A stretch of 45,573 nt of DNA from Legionella feeleii (GCF_001467625.1 NZ_LNYB01000085.1:446661-492233); one strand, 5' to 3'; counted from the first letter of the stretch, positions 5,995 to 16,070 are shown. Notes: generated by a model not told the origin, from the sequence alone. A program made the numbers and translations.

Positions 5995-7257
5995 ATGAAA
6001 AAATATCGGAGTATCCTTGCATGCATTATAGGGAATGCCCTGGAATGGTATGAATTTAGTTTGTTTGCTTATTTGTCTCCTGTTATTGCGAGTTTGTTCT
6101 TCCCGGATAATAATCCTGCCACGAGTTTATTGGCCACGATGCTGGTCTTTGCTGCAGGATTCATTGTGCGGCCCCTCGGCTCTATTGTTTTAGGACATTT
6201 AGGCGATCGCTATGGGCGTGCTAAAACACTTAAGTTTACTATTTTACTAATGTCTATTGCTTCGATCTTAACCGGTTTTCTGCCAACTTATAACCAAGCA
6301 GGATTATTGGCTCCCCTCTTATTAATTACTTGCCGTTTACTACAAGGATTTTGTATCGGTGGAGAATTTGCCGGCTCTATGATTTATCTTTCGGAATCAG
6401 CACAAGATAAACATCGTGCCTTGGTTAGCAGTATGTCTAATAATGGTTCCAATATTGGCGTATTGGCCGCTATTCTAGCCTGTACTACTCTCAGTGCCTT
6501 TGTTGGTAACGACGCTTTAGCGAGTTATGGCTGGCGTATTCTCTTTATTTCTGGCGGAGTAATGGGAATTTTAGGATTGTGGCTAAGACGTGACCTGTCG
6601 GAATCAGAGACTTTTCTACAGTTACAGCAAAACATTCGTGAAAAATATTTGCCTGTTAAATATGTGCTTACTAAACAATATCGCTCTATGTTTCACATTA
6701 TTTTATTATTATTTATTAGTGCCTGCGGCAGTTATACTCTGATGGGCTATCTCTCTACCTATTTACATGAGTTTTTGCAGGTCCCGCTTAATCAAGCTTA
6801 TCAAATGCAGACCTTGTTTATTGTTTTTTCTTTATTATTTGTGCCGGTGTTCGCACATATTTCTGACAAAGTTGGTCGAAAGAATATTTTAGTTTTTTCA
6901 ACGCTTGGCTATTTAATTTGCGCTATTCCTAGTTTTTGGGTTTTACAAACGATTTCCGCTTGGTGGGTTTTGCTACCTTTAGTAATTTTTTATAGTGCCG
7001 AACAAGCTGTGACGCCGATAGTAATGGCAGAAATGTTTTCGGGTAAAGGACGTTATACGGGAATTTCCATGGCCTACAATATCTCCATGGCTCTAGTAGG
7101 CGGCTTTTCCCCGGCAATTAATACCTGGCTTATCAATCGCTTTAATACAATGATGATTGCCTATTACGTTGTCTTTTGCGCACTGGTTTCTTTAGTTGTT
7201 GTCGTAAAATACTTACCAAAACAATATGGCATTGAAAAGAATTTAGCTGCAATCTAG
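5995..7257 (+). CDS. MFS transporter, metabolite:H+ symporter (ProP-like) type
   Basis: This is a 420-aa inner-membrane carrier with about 12 hydrophobic segments. The N-terminus (GNALEWYEFSLFAYLSPVIA) is the signature of the metabolite:proton symporter subfamily, which includes ProP and citrate or shikimate carriers. RPLGSIVLGHLGDRYGRAKTL is the MFS loop 2-3 motif, with a second copy SDKVGRKNIL between helices 8 and 9. RLLQGFCIGGEFAGS is the helix-4/5 motif of this subfamily. The substrate cannot be assigned; intracellular bacteria carry many such amino acid and organic acid carriers. The RBS AAAGGACG precedes the ATG. The IS ends 81 bp upstream, so the native promoter may have been displaced. 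Confidence 0.85.
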   Translation: MKKYRSILACIIGNALEWYEFSLFAYLSPVIASLFFPDNNPATSLLATMLVFAAGFIVRPLGSIVLGHLGDRYGRAKTLKFTILLMSIASILTGFLPTYNQAGLLAPLLLITCRLLQGFCIGGEFAGSMIYLSESAQDKHRALVSSMSNNGSNIGVLAAILACTTLSAFVGNDALASYGWRILFISGGVMGILGLWLRRDLSESETFLQLQQNIREKYLPVKYVLTKQYRSMFHIILLLFISACGSYTLMGYLSTYLHEFLQVPLNQAYQMQTLFIVFSLLFVPVFAHISDKVGRKNILVFSTLGYLICAIPSFWVLQTISAWWVLLPLVIFYSAEQAVTPIVMAEMFSGKGRYTGISMAYNISMALVGGFSPAINTWLINRFNTMMIAYYVVFCALVSLVVVVKYLPKQYGIEKNLAAI

Positions 7258-7302
7258 CGAAATCCTCTTCTCGCCCTGAAATCAACATTTGGAACCAGGC
7301 TG

Positions 7303-8520
7303 TTAGACAGTATTCCTATGCTCTTTCGCAGGCCTAACCTGTTCACCAAGACACAACGCCATGAATAAGAGAAAGAAATAGCCAGATCCTGAATAAAACA
7401 ATAAAGAATCAGAGAGATTACCGAGCAAAAAAGGTATCAGCATGGCAAAAGCAATCGCTCTTGTTGTATTAAGCTGCCAACTGGCTCGAATTAAACTAAC
7501 AAACAGGAACAATAAAGCAGCAAAACCCACGATACCAAATTCCGCAGCAACCAACCAATATTGATTATGAGGCTCTAACAATTTAGGCCCCCAGGCTGGT
7601 ACCGGTTTCTCAGTTCTAAAGTAATAAGTAAAGCTACCGGTACCATTGCCAAATATTGGATGTTGGTTAAAAAGCTTGTGGGCAAAATCATGAAACTGTA
7701 AACGATAACCCACTGCGGAATTTTTATCATTGTTTTGGTAGCGATTTAATTCTTTGGCAATGGAATTAACATGCTCGTTGATTAAAGGGTATTTAAAGTA
7801 AGCTAATGTAAATGCCGAGCCGATCAAGAGAATGCCTGCTATAGCCTGGCGCCAAGAGCAGAGTTGTAAAACTAAAATACCCATCATCAATAGATAAACG
7901 ACGTAGCCTGTACGACCAATATTGATAAAAAGCTCTTGATAGCTGTATATCCCTGCCAGTAAAACATAGGCAAAACGCCCCCCTAAACCTTGATGACGGT
8001 AGGCTAGCAGCAACGATAGATAGGTCGCAAAAGCAACCATAAAACCAGTAATAATATGGTTGCGAAACACATTATCAGGATCAATCGCAAGCGATTGTAA
8101 AAAACCGTGAAACTTTAAGATAGAAAGCGCACAGGTAATAAAAATAGCGAATAGGAATGCATGCAAACCCGTTTCTCTCGTTTTAGCATCACGGAAGCCA
8201 ACCACTAACAGTGGCAAGTAAAGTAATTTGCTGTATTTTTCTACGACAAAAAATTTTTCTGACAAATTGGCCGGGCTCCAGAAGCAAGCCAGTAGAGCGA
8301 TTGCAAATAAAATCAAGGCTGCCTTGCACCAGGATTTTGCAAAAAGACCAGCCAATTCTGAACGATAAGAAGGCGACAGGAGAATGGCCACTACCGACAA
8401 AGCCATACCAATACTTTTTCCACTGGAACTCATCGGTAAAAGAAAGAGTGTTGTGACCAGCAAGAAAGGAACAGCACGATGCAAAGAAAATTTTTGTGAA
8501 AAACTGAGTGTTGTTTCCAT
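7303..8520 (-). CDS. O-antigen ligase family (WaaL-like) membrane protein
   Basis: This is a 405-aa polytopic inner-membrane protein with about 10-12 hydrophobic helices. It has a large loop after the middle containing GYRLQFHDFAHKLFNQHPIFGNG and a later EPHNQYWLVAAEFGIVG. The H-x-x-x-[WFY] pattern in HNQYW near the end of the periplasmic loop is typical of the O-antigen ligase (Wzy_C) family, which transfers undecaprenyl-linked glycans to lipid A-core. It starts 4 bp downstream of a glycosyltransferase gene in the same orientation, supporting a role in LPS assembly. Wzy polymerases share the fold, so ligase versus polymerase rests on the short length and neighbours. Confidence 0.8.
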   Translation of the reverse strand: METTLSFSQKFSLHRAVPFLLVTTLFLLPMSSSGKSIGMALSVVAILLSPSYRSELAGLFAKSWCKAALILFAIALLACFWSPANLSEKFFVVEKYSKLLYLPLLVVGFRDAKTRETGLHAFLFAIFITCALSILKFHGFLQSLAIDPDNVFRNHIITGFMVAFATYLSLLLAYRHQGLGGRFAYVLLAGIYSYQELFINIGRTGYVVYLLMMGILVLQLCSWRQAIAGILLIGSAFTLAYFKYPLINEHVNSIAKELNRYQNNDKNSAVGYRLQFHDFAHKLFNQHPIFGNGTGSFTYYFRTEKPVPAWGPKLLEPHNQYWLVAAEFGIVGFAALLFLFVSLIRASWQLNTTRAIAFAMLIPFLLGNLSDSLLFYSGSGYFFLLFMALCLGEQVRPAKEHRNTV

Positions 8521-8524
8521 ACGA

Positions 8525-9298
8525 TTAATTATCTCTTATTGTCTTGGGTAATTTTTCGAACTGAGCATCGCGGTAAAGCTGTTTGATACCACGATAGAAA
8601 GTCCCCTGCGCATTAAAAACAGCAAATAAAAATCCGGCTTTGCCATCTAAAAAACCCCGTTGTAAAAAATAACAACGGAAAAACATCCATCCTGATCCCA
8701 ATAAAGTTTTGCCAAAACTCGGCGATTTCTTTGCTTCGATCTTTATTTTGGCACTATAGGACGAATAACGATTGATTTTGTAGAGGGCATGACTAACATC
8801 CTGAAAAGAGTTGTGCATAATTCCCTGCTTTATTCGACTGATTCTTGCTGTTGCCGGAAGCAGTATTTTTTCATGTACAATATCCTCGCTATAACGAGCG
8901 CCAGCTCGCTTAAAAAGACGCACATGCCGTTTAGGACTGGAGGAAAAACGCAAGGGCTGACCGTAGAAACTCATACAGATTGGTATGCGATAAGCATCTG
9001 CTGCATCGCTGTTAATGGCGGCAATTATTGTTTCTTTGAGTGCTGCATCCACCCATTCATCGGCATCAAGATTTAATACCCAATCACCAGTGGCATACGC
9101 AAGTGCTCGCTGTTTTTGTACGCCATAACCCTGCCAATCAGTGCAATGCACTTTTTTAGTATATTCTTCGGCAATGGCAACTGTATTATCGCTACTACCC
9201 GAATCAAGAACAACAATTTCATCAGCCCATTGCACGGATTCCAAACAACGTCTAATGTTTGCTTCTTCATTTTTAGCGATGATAATGACACTGAGCAT
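8525..9298 (-). CDS. Family 2 glycosyltransferase, LPS core (WaaE/KdtX-like)
   Basis: This is a 257-aa cytoplasmic GT-A glycosyltransferase. The N-terminus MLSVIIIAKNEEANIRRCL and the sequence DEIVVLDSGSSDNTV are the nucleotide-sugar site. LNLDADEWV carries the metal-binding D-x-D-type motif. VHEKI and the basic C-terminal region resemble WaaE-type LPS inner-core glucosyltransferases. It is the first gene of a two-gene unit with the O-antigen ligase. Immediately upstream is a 489-bp gap containing a perfect palindrome. The sugar and acceptor are not determinable. Confidence 0.85.
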   Translation of the reverse strand: MLSVIIIAKNEEANIRRCLESVQWADEIVVLDSGSSDNTVAIAEEYTKKVHCTDWQGYGVQKQRALAYATGDWVLNLDADEWVDAALKETIIAAINSDAADAYRIPICMSFYGQPLRFSSSPKRHVRLFKRAGARYSEDIVHEKILLPATARISRIKQGIMHNSFQDVSHALYKINRYSSYSAKIKIEAKKSPSFGKTLLGSGWMFFRCYFLQRGFLDGKAGFLFAVFNAQGTFYRGIKQLYRDAQFEKLPKTIRDN

Positions 9299-9445
9299 GT
9301 ATGATTAACCAGCCAGAAATCGATAATGGCAATATTTTAACTGGATAACGGCATAAATGTAAGTAATTTGCAACAGGAAGCAGGTTTAATGGCCAAAAAT
9401 AGTGCCCTATTGCTATTAAGTTGCACTATTGATCATACCGTCTCG

Positions 9446-9465
9446 TATTCTCTGATCAGAGAATA
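9446..9465. promoter_or_regulatory. Perfect 20-bp palindrome; possible operator
   Basis: TATTCTCTGATCAGAGAATA is its own reverse complement. It lies about 150 bp upstream of the glycosyltransferase start. No loop is present, so it suits a dimeric DNA-binding protein rather than an RNA hairpin. No known regulator motif was recognised. Confidence 0.4.
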
Positions 9466-9725
9466 TTTTGCCCTTTTGAGTACAGATTATTTTGCAAATC
9501 CTTATTAGCTTTTGAAAAAGTCTCTTGGTTTTTTCTTTTAAAATAAGAATATAAGGAAAAAACCCGAATTGATCTTGCAAAAACCGATGGCCTCTTCAGA
9601 GTAGGTATCTTCAATCAATTTGATAATATTATCGCCCGCTTAGTGGGGCTCTGAAAAAGGGTAACTACTTGTTAACTGGTAATATCATTGCGCCAAAATT
9701 ACAAGCCCAAGTTCGCTGCAACCAC

Positions 9726-9765
9726 TAAAAACAAAGGCACTGCATGCTGAAAGCATGAGTGCCTT
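9726..9765 (-). terminator. Rho-independent terminator of clpS-clpA
   Basis: AAGGCACT (9734-9741) pairs with AGTGCCTT (9758-9765), and an inner CATGC/GCATG pair extends the stem with one bulged G. Read on the minus strand, TGTTTTTAG follows, giving the T-run. It starts 22 bp after the clpA stop. Confidence 0.8.
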
Positions 9766-9787
9766 GAATAGTTAGAACAGGTAGAAT

Positions 9788-12055
9788 TCAACAGACACCT
9801 TCACGATGATCATGGCTATCAAAATGAAGCTTGCCATCTTTTACTTGTAAGGTGACATGACCACCATTCGCCAACTTACCAAACAGTAATTCGTCAGCAA
9901 GTGGTTTCTTTACATTTTCCTGAATTAAACGCGCCATTGGTCGCGCGCCCATGGTTTTATCATAGCCATGTTCAATCAGCCAATCTCGAGCTGATTTATC
10001 AACCTTAAAGGTTACGCCTTTATTGCTTAATTGCTCATCAAGTTCCATGATAAATTTATCGACAACCAAACCAATCGTCATCTGATCAAGAGGCGCAAAA
10101 TTAATAATAGCGTCTAATCGGTTTCTAAATTCAGGGCTAAATTGTCGTTTAATAACCTCTAATCCATCATTGCTGTTATCCTGCAAAGAAAAACCAATGG
10201 CGTTTCTGCTGATTTCATAGGCACCGGCGTTAGAAGTCATCACGAGTATCACATGACGAAAATCGGCTTGCCGCCCATTTGTATCTGTCAAAGTGCCATG
10301 ATCCATAATCTGCAGCAACAAATTAAAGACATCGGGGTGTGCTTTTTCAATTTCATCAAGCAATAACACTGCATGAGGGTTTTTAGTCACAGCTTCCGTC
10401 AATAACCCGCCTTGATCATAACCGACATAGCCTGGAGGAGCGCCAATCAGACGTGAAACCGTGTGTTTTTCCATGTATTCGGACATGTCAAAACGCAACA
10501 GCTCAATACCCAAAACATTTGCTAACTGTTTAGTGACTTCTGTTTTACCAACGCCTGTTGGGCCGGCAAAGAGAAAGCAACCCACTGGTTTTTGCGGTTC
10601 ACGCAGGCCTGAGCGAGCCAGTTTAATTGCAGAAGCAAGTGCGGTTATTGCATTATCTTGGCCATAAACTAACAGTTTTAAATCCCGTTCCAAATTACGC
10701 AAAGTATCTTTATCTCGAGCAGAAACCTTCTTAACCGGTATACGAGCAATTTTGGCTACTACACTTTCAATTTCTGTCACAGAGATTATTTTTTTGCGTT
10801 TTGTCGCCGTTAACAGATTTTGATATGCACCTGCTTCATCGACCACATCAATCGCTTTGTCAGGCAAGAAACGGTCATTAATGTACTTCGCTGATAACTC
10901 AGCAGCAGCCTTCAGTGCGGGAATAGAAAATTTAACACCGTGATGATCTTCAAGACGTCCTTTTAATCCCTTCAGAATTTCAAAGGTTTCATCAACACTT
11001 GGTTCTGTAATATCAATCTTCTGAAAACGTCTGGCAAGCGCTCTGTCTTTTTCAAAAATCCCACGATACTCCTGGTAGGTGGTTGAACCAATACATTTCA
11101 ATTCGCCATTGGCCAGTAAAGGTTTAATGAGGTTAGAAGCATCCATTACCCCTCCAGATGCCGCACCTGCACCAATGATGGTATGGATTTCATCAATGAA
11201 TAATACGGCACCATCCTGCTGGCTTAATTGCTTTAAAACAGCTTTTAACCGTTTTTCAAAATCACCACGATATTTGGTTCCAGCCAATAAGGCTCCTAAA
11301 TCCAGTGAGTACACAACACAGTTACTTATTGCCTCTGGAACTTCACCATCAACGATACGTCGCGCCAGCCCTTCCGCTATAGCTGTTTTACCCACGCCTG
11401 CTTCACCCACCAATAAGGGATTGTTTTTACGGCGACGGCATAAAACCTGGATGGTGCGTTGAATTTCTTCATGGCGCCCGATAAGGGGATCGATTTTACC
11501 CATTCTGGCGCGCTTATTGAGATTCATACAATAACTTTCAAGCGGAGACTCACTACCCTCACCACCTAATCCTTCATCATCCATTGGTGAATTCATACTG
11601 TCATTCATATCATTGTTATGATATTTAGAAACACCATGGGAGATATAATTAATGACGTCTAAACGCGTTATATTTTCACGGCGCAAAAAATAAACAGCCT
11701 GGCTTTCCTGCTCACTAAATATTGCTGCAAGAACATTAGCACCTGTCACTTCCGTTTTACCTGCAGACTGAACATGAAACACTGCTCGTTGTAGCACCCG
11801 TTGAAAACCGAGGGTAGGTTGAGTTTCTCGATCCAGCTCATCCTCTGGAATTCTAGGGGTCGTTTCGTCAATGAACTCAAGCAAATCACGTCTTAACGAA
11901 TCAATGTTGGCATCACAAGCCTGTAACACATTACCAGCTGCTGGATTATCAAGCAATGAGAGCAATAAATGCTCGACCGTCATGAATTCGTGACGTTTCT
12001 CTTTGGCTTCCTTAAAGGCTAGATTTAAGGTGAATTCAAGTTCTTTGTTTAACAT
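9788..12055 (-). CDS. clpA: ClpA, ATPase subunit of ClpAP protease
   Basis: ClpA unfolds substrates and feeds them to ClpP, with ClpS choosing N-degron substrates. The start at 12055 (MLNKELEFTLNLAF) is chosen because GGAGAGAGGAGC precedes it, giving 755 aa (E. coli 758). A longer in-frame opening only adds unrelated residues overlapping clpS. The N-domain carries the double Clp repeat. AAA module 1 has Walker A GEAGVGKT (217-224) and Walker B FIDEIH (Asp288). Module 2 has GPTGVGKT (498-505) and LLLDEIEKAHPDV. The ClpP-docking loop is NAIGFSLQDNS, with IGF in place of the E. coli IGL. It follows clpS by 23 bp and ends at a clear terminator. Confidence 0.97.
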   Translation of the reverse strand: MLNKELEFTLNLAFKEAKEKRHEFMTVEHLLLSLLDNPAAGNVLQACDANIDSLRRDLLEFIDETTPRIPEDELDRETQPTLGFQRVLQRAVFHVQSAGKTEVTGANVLAAIFSEQESQAVYFLRRENITRLDVINYISHGVSKYHNNDMNDSMNSPMDDEGLGGEGSESPLESYCMNLNKRARMGKIDPLIGRHEEIQRTIQVLCRRRKNNPLLVGEAGVGKTAIAEGLARRIVDGEVPEAISNCVVYSLDLGALLAGTKYRGDFEKRLKAVLKQLSQQDGAVLFIDEIHTIIGAGAASGGVMDASNLIKPLLANGELKCIGSTTYQEYRGIFEKDRALARRFQKIDITEPSVDETFEILKGLKGRLEDHHGVKFSIPALKAAAELSAKYINDRFLPDKAIDVVDEAGAYQNLLTATKRKKIISVTEIESVVAKIARIPVKKVSARDKDTLRNLERDLKLLVYGQDNAITALASAIKLARSGLREPQKPVGCFLFAGPTGVGKTEVTKQLANVLGIELLRFDMSEYMEKHTVSRLIGAPPGYVGYDQGGLLTEAVTKNPHAVLLLDEIEKAHPDVFNLLLQIMDHGTLTDTNGRQADFRHVILVMTSNAGAYEISRNAIGFSLQDNSNDGLEVIKRQFSPEFRNRLDAIINFAPLDQMTIGLVVDKFIMELDEQLSNKGVTFKVDKSARDWLIEHGYDKTMGARPMARLIQENVKKPLADELLFGKLANGGHVTLQVKDGKLHFDSHDHREGVC

Positions 12056-12078
12056 TTTATTGCTCCTCTCTCCAGCCA

Positions 12079-12408
12079 CTACCAGTTTTCGGGTTCCATG
12101 GTACATAACAAGGGATGCTGGTTGCTTCTCGCATGGTCGTTTACTAGAGCGACCTTTGTTTCTGCTATATCCCTGGTAAAAACACCACAAACTCCCTTTC
12201 CTAAAATATGAACCTGTAACATCACCTGTGTCGCCAATTCTTCATTAAAGTGAAAGAACCGCTTCAATACATCCACTACGAACTCCATCGGCGTGTAATC
12301 ATCGTTAAGCAGTATAACCTTATACTTCTTCGGCTGTCTGACCGCAGGTAAGGCTTCCGACTCCGCCTTTTTGCGCTCAATTATTTCCTCTAAAGACCAT
12401 CCGCTCAT
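12079..12408 (-). CDS. clpS: ClpS, N-end rule adaptor for ClpAP
   Basis: This 109-aa adaptor binds N-terminal bulky residues and delivers substrates to ClpA. The ATG at 12408 is preferred over a GTG three codons upstream, as AAAGGG sits before it and the resulting protein ([10 protein letters not shown]) matches the family length. N-degron pocket residues are visible: Asn35, Asp36, Asp37, Thr39 and Met41 in [13 protein letters not shown], and His67 in LQVHILGKG. The flexible N-tail (about residues 1-25) is present, as needed to engage ClpA. It is the first gene of clpS-clpA. Confidence 0.97.
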   Translation of the reverse strand: MSGWSLEEIIERKKAESEALPAVRQPKKYKVILLNDDYTPMEFVVDVLKRFFHFNEELATQVMLQVHILGKGVCGVFTRDIAETKVALVNDHARSNQHPLLCTMEPENW

Positions 12409-12734
12409 GACATACACCCTTTATTAATTTTATAGACTTACAATGCACTTTTGGCCAGTAAAAAGATGATTTAATTATTGAAAAAATTAAACCTTGCGAC
12501 AATCAACAACATCTTGATTAGATAGCATTCATACTGGTTATTATGAATAGTATAAAAAATACTCTCACTGTTAATCTGTAAAATGGCAGTTGAGCTCTTA
12601 ATGCTGCCAATATACCTTAAATTTATTTGTATCCAAAAGTCCTTTTTTGGACGTAAAACGCCCCTTTTCAGGGGCGTCGTTTTATTCGTTATAAATTTGA
12701 TTTATAACTATCCAATTTTAGAATATTACTTTAT
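12409..12734. other. Intergenic region upstream of clpS with the icd terminator
   Basis: This 326-bp AT-rich gap has the icd terminator at 12650-12680 and should hold the clpS promoter between that and 12408. No gene or convincing -35/-10 pair was found. Confidence 0.55.
12650..12680 (-). terminator. Rho-independent terminator downstream of icd
   Basis: ACGCCCC (12658-12664) pairs with GGGGCGT (12671-12677) around a 6-base loop. TTTTACG follows on the minus strand (and CGTTTTATT on the plus), so it can stop transcription from icd. Confidence 0.8.
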
Positions 12735-13991
12735 TTACATATGGTTAATCATCGCTTCAGCAAATCCGGAGCAACTTACACAGGTAGCGCCTTGCATTAA
12801 GCGCTCAAAATCATAAGTAACTGTTTTTGCTTCAATTGCCCCTTCCATTCCTTTGATAATTAGATCAGCCGCTTCAACCCAACCTAAATGGCGGAGCATC
12901 ATTTCAGCCGATAAAATCAACGAACCCGGGTTTACTTTATCTTGACCGGCATATTTAGGCGCTGTTCCGTGAGTTGCTTCAAAGACAGCCACCTCATCGC
13001 CAATATTAGCTCCAGGTGCAATTCCAATACCACCAACCTGTGCAGCAAGTGCATCAGAAATATAATCACCGTTTAAGTTCAGGGTAGCAATAACGCTATA
13101 ATCTTCTGGTCTTAATAAAATTTGTTGCAAAAAGGCATCAGCAATGACGTCTTTAATTATGATGGGTTTACCTGTTTTAGGACTGGTTAATTCCATCCAT
13201 GGTCCACCTTGATATTCTTTTGCTCCGAAACTGTCGCGGGCAACTTGATAACCCCAATCCTTGAATGCCCCCTCGGTAAATTTCATGATATTGCCTTTGT
13301 GAACCAAGGTAACAGAATCACGCTGATTATCAATCGCATATTGAATAGCAGCTTTGACTAAACGCGCCGTACCTTCCTGAGAAACCGGTTTAATTCCTAT
13401 ACCGCAATTCTCGGGAAAACGAATTTTCTTCACACCCATTTCTTTTTGCAGAAAATGAATAACTTTTTTGGCTTCGGCTGAGTTGGCTTGCCACTCTATA
13501 CCCGCATAAATATCTTCTGCATTCTCGCGGAAAATAACCATGTTGGTTTTCCAAGGCTCTTTGACTGGGCTTGGTGTACCATTGAAATAACGAACTGGAC
13601 GTAAACAAGTATACAAGTCAAGTTCCTGGCGAATGGCAACATTCAATGAGCGAATTCCACCACCGACTGGCGTAGTCAAAGGGCCTTTGATAGAAACAAC
13701 GAATTTTCTTATGGCATCCAGCGTTTCTTTGGGTAGCCATTGATCTCCACCATAAACCTTTGTTGCCTTCTCACCGGCATAAACTTCCATCCAGGCAATT
13801 TTCTTTTTATCACCATAAGCTTTTGCCACTGCCGCATCAACAACCCTTATCATCGCTGGAGTCACGTCCACGCCAATACCATCGCCCTCAATGAATGGAA
13901 TAATAGGAAATTGAGGTACTTTCAAGGATAAATCAGCAGCAACAGTAATGGCTTGTCCCTGAGCTGGAACATGGATTTTTTCGTAGGTCAT
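12735..13991 (-). CDS. icd: NADP-dependent isocitrate dehydrogenase
   Basis: This 418-aa TCA-cycle enzyme oxidises isocitrate to 2-oxoglutarate in the cytosol. The length matches E. coli Icd (416). The substrate site [13 protein letters not shown] is present with Ser115 (equivalent to the phosphorylatable Ser113 of E. coli), Asn117 and Arg121. [17 protein letters not shown] is the family signature with metal-binding aspartates. HGTAPKYAG, with the downstream residues, is the NADP-type pocket. The RBS GGAG precedes the ATG. It lies downstream of the outer membrane protein gene but is separated by 359 bp and a hairpin, so it is probably a single-gene unit ended by the terminator at 12650. Confidence 0.97.
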   Translation of the reverse strand: MTYEKIHVPAQGQAITVAADLSLKVPQFPIIPFIEGDGIGVDVTPAMIRVVDAAVAKAYGDKKKIAWMEVYAGEKATKVYGGDQWLPKETLDAIRKFVVSIKGPLTTPVGGGIRSLNVAIRQELDLYTCLRPVRYFNGTPSPVKEPWKTNMVIFRENAEDIYAGIEWQANSAEAKKVIHFLQKEMGVKKIRFPENCGIGIKPVSQEGTARLVKAAIQYAIDNQRDSVTLVHKGNIMKFTEGAFKDWGYQVARDSFGAKEYQGGPWMELTSPKTGKPIIIKDVIADAFLQQILLRPEDYSVIATLNLNGDYISDALAAQVGGIGIAPGANIGDEVAVFEATHGTAPKYAGQDKVNPGSLILSAEMMLRHLGWVEAADLIIKGMEGAIEAKTVTYDFERLMQGATCVSCSGFAEAMINHM

Positions 13992-14350
13992 TGATAACTC
14001 CGTCTGGGTTAAAGAGATTAATCATAGCACGCTCAAACTCTTTGTCCCAAATGCATTTAATCTTACAAACAGGTATGGCTTCTCAATTGAATATAAAGAC
14101 ACTCATTGGCCGTAATGTGCACTACCTTTTCAGAGTTAAGTCTACCTTGAAGATATCCTGGTGCGCATTCGGTGCTTGCTAATGATTACCTCAACCTGAT
14201 GCTCAGGTAAGCTTTGGTAGATAGAAAGAATTTTAAAAAGGATTTGAAATTGACTAATCTGTTTTATTGCACTGAGTTTAACCATTCGGGATCAAAGAGC
14301 TATTGGCCCGGTCGCTGGGCCTTCAGCTCAGCGACCGATAACTCGACTAG
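13992..14350. other. Intergenic region upstream of icd
   Basis: In this 359-bp gap the only clear structure is the hairpin at 14309-14337. The icd promoter should be in the lower half. Short reading frames here lack ribosome-binding sites and protein-like composition. Confidence 0.5.
14309..14337 (-). terminator. GC-rich hairpin after the outer membrane protein gene
   Basis: CGGTCGCTG (14309-14317) and CAGCGACCG (14329-14337) form a perfect 9-bp stem, 13 bp past the stop codon at 14351. No strong T-run follows on the minus strand, so termination is likely but not certain. Confidence 0.55.
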
Positions 14351-15235
14351 CTAGACATTAGCTATGTATTTTAGACCAATATAAGGACCTGATGCTGAAA
14401 AATCACTTTCAATACCTGTGAATACAGCCCCAATGTTATTTTGCGCATTGAAATAATTAAACCACATATAACCTACATCCAAAATTAAATCGCCTTGCGC
14501 CATAGTATAAGTGTAATCAGCCCCTACTTTGGCTTCAAGTTCTGGAACCATGGCAGTCTTTGAACCTTCGGTTAAACATATTCCACAGTTAAATTTGCTA
14601 GTTCCAACTAATATCGCTGTTGCAGCCTTAGCGTAAATTCCCAGACCATTTCCAAAAACGTAGTTCATATCCAGGCCAGTACGGGGGCCAAAGCCGTTAA
14701 ATGTAGCAGATGATTGCGAAATAAATTCGCCGCTCCTATAAACGTGTGCGCGAGTTTGAATTCGCGCATATTGTACGCCGCCATGAAATCGTATTTTCTT
14801 ATTTGCACTGAAATCAACAAATTGGCCTAACTCACCATTAACAGCATCCCACTTACTGTTGATAGATAAGTAATTACCACTTGCGAATGAAACCCCTGGT
14901 GTGAAATCATTGTCGTTGTCGAAATGGTACCAGTTTACATTAATGTCATTGCCTGTATTGAAATGATAGGAGCCTTCAAGTTTGAAACCCCAATCCCAAT
15001 TCGGGTCGAAATCAGTAAACCTTGTAGCAGAATCAGTAGTGTTTGAGCCATAGTAACCAAAATCAGCATCATATACTGGTTGCAAATAAAGAGCGCTTAT
15101 ACCAATATCCCATGCAGTTCTCTCACAAGGAACAGTAACATTACCTGGGGTGCAAACAGGCCCCATAGTGCCAGCAAATACTGCACTGCTTCCTAAAGCA
15201 AGTATACTTAGAGCTGTTTTTTTCAAACTAAACAT
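14351..15235 (-). CDS. Legionella major outer membrane protein family beta-barrel
   Basis: This 294-aa outer membrane protein has a signal peptide ([22 protein letters not shown], cleaved near residue 22). The mature N-terminus, [20 protein letters not shown], has two cysteines, followed by [11 protein letters not shown]. Alternating amphipathic strands run to a C-terminal GLKYIANV. These are features of the Legionella OMP family (porin-like MOMP and paralogs), several of which are encoded in Legionella genomes. It is transcribed alone, divergent from rluE. The substrate is unknown; pore and adhesin roles are both reported for the family. Confidence 0.88.
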   Translation of the reverse strand: MFSLKKTALSILALGSSAVFAGTMGPVCTPGNVTVPCERTAWDIGISALYLQPVYDADFGYYGSNTTDSATRFTDFDPNWDWGFKLEGSYHFNTGNDINVNWYHFDNDNDFTPGVSFASGNYLSINSKWDAVNGELGQFVDFSANKKIRFHGGVQYARIQTRAHVYRSGEFISQSSATFNGFGPRTGLDMNYVFGNGLGIYAKAATAILVGTSKFNCGICLTEGSKTAMVPELEAKVGADYTYTMAQGDLILDVGYMWFNYFNAQNNIGAVFTGIESDFSASGPYIGLKYIANV

Positions 15236-15491
15236 CCTTTGTCTCCAATTAGTGAGTTTTCATTCATTGATAAGTTTGCTTGGAAGTTCCCAAGAGCATG
15301 CGCTATATCAGCCAGTAAGTAAGCGAAGCATGCAATGCTTCGAGTATCCTTTTTGAATATAAGTAAGTCAAGATTTTGTCATTAAAAAAATTTAATGAGT
15401 ACTAACATGCAGGCATAAAACCTACAACGTGTATTATGGTATGATTCACCATTCTAGGCTAGATAAGCGTTATTTTTCCATTGTAAGCAAC

Positions 15492-16070
15492 ATGAGTGAA
15501 ATTTTACTATTCAATAAACCTTTTGGTGTTCTAAGCCAATTCACCGGTGACGTACATGAACAAACGTTGGCTCACTATATTAATAAACCGAACTTTTATG
15601 CAGCAGGGCGTTTAGATAAAAATAGCGAAGGGCTTTTGCTTCTTACTCATCAGGGTAAATTGCAACATCAGCTCAGTCATCCTGACGCCAACAAAGAGAA
15701 ATATTATTGGGTTCAGGTAGAGGGGATACCACAAGAACAAGACCTCTTCCCCATTAGGCAAGGCTTAGTAATCAGAGAAACACGGTTTTTGCCGGCCAAA
15801 GTCACATTAATCGATGAGCCTCCGCTCTGGCCAAGGAATCCACCGGTGCGTTTTCGTAAAACCATACCAACCAGTTGGTTAGAGATCGTGTTGAGAGAGG
15901 GTAAAAACCATCAAATCCGTCGAATGACAGCAGCTATTGGTTTTCCGACATTAAGATTAGTCCGACATCGCATTGCTGATTGGTCATTAGGCACTTTGCA
16001 ACCAGGCGAGTACCGTTTATTAACTATCAATTCCAAAACGGGTAAATCATTGAAAGGGCCTATTCGGTAA
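15492..16070 (+). CDS. rluE: 23S rRNA pseudouridine synthase, RluE type
   Basis: This 192-aa enzyme makes a pseudouridine in 23S rRNA (U2457 in E. coli numbering for RluE). The ATG at 15492 (MSEILLFNKPFGVLSQF) is used. An in-frame upstream extension to 15429 adds residues not typical of the family. The catalytic motif GRLDKNSEGLLLLT contains the active aspartate. GKNHQIRRMTAAIGFPTLRLVR is the conserved C-terminal motif (quoted in part: HQIRRMTAAIGFPTLRLVR). There is no S4 domain, in line with RluE. The last 11 bases overlap the end of the convergent HD-GYP gene. Confidence 0.88.
   Translation: MSEILLFNKPFGVLSQFTGDVHEQTLAHYINKPNFYAAGRLDKNSEGLLLLTHQGKLQHQLSHPDANKEKYYWVQVEGIPQEQDLFPIRQGLVIRETRFLPAKVTLIDEPPLWPRNPPVRFRKTIPTSWLEIVLREGKNHQIRRMTAAIGFPTLRLVRHRIADWSLGTLQPGEYRLLTINSKTGKSLKGPIR

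Larger units (their letters stand above)
9299..9787. other. 489-bp intergenic gap between clpA and the glycosyltransferase gene
   Basis: No convincing gene was seen on either strand. The gap contains the clpA terminator (9726-9765) and a perfect 20-bp palindrome (9446-9465). The rest is AT-rich with many stops. Both flanking genes are on the minus strand, so the promoter of the LPS pair should lie in the left part of this gap. Confidence 0.6.

Noticed and set aside
11079-11462. A plus-strand frame of 127 codons inside clpA
   Set aside because: Antisense to the first AAA module of clpA; no RBS and no recognisable domain.
12583-12816. A plus-strand reading frame of 77 codons over the icd 3' end and terminator
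   Set aside because: It runs through the icd terminator hairpin and antisense to the icd end, with no ribosome-binding site and unconvincing composition.
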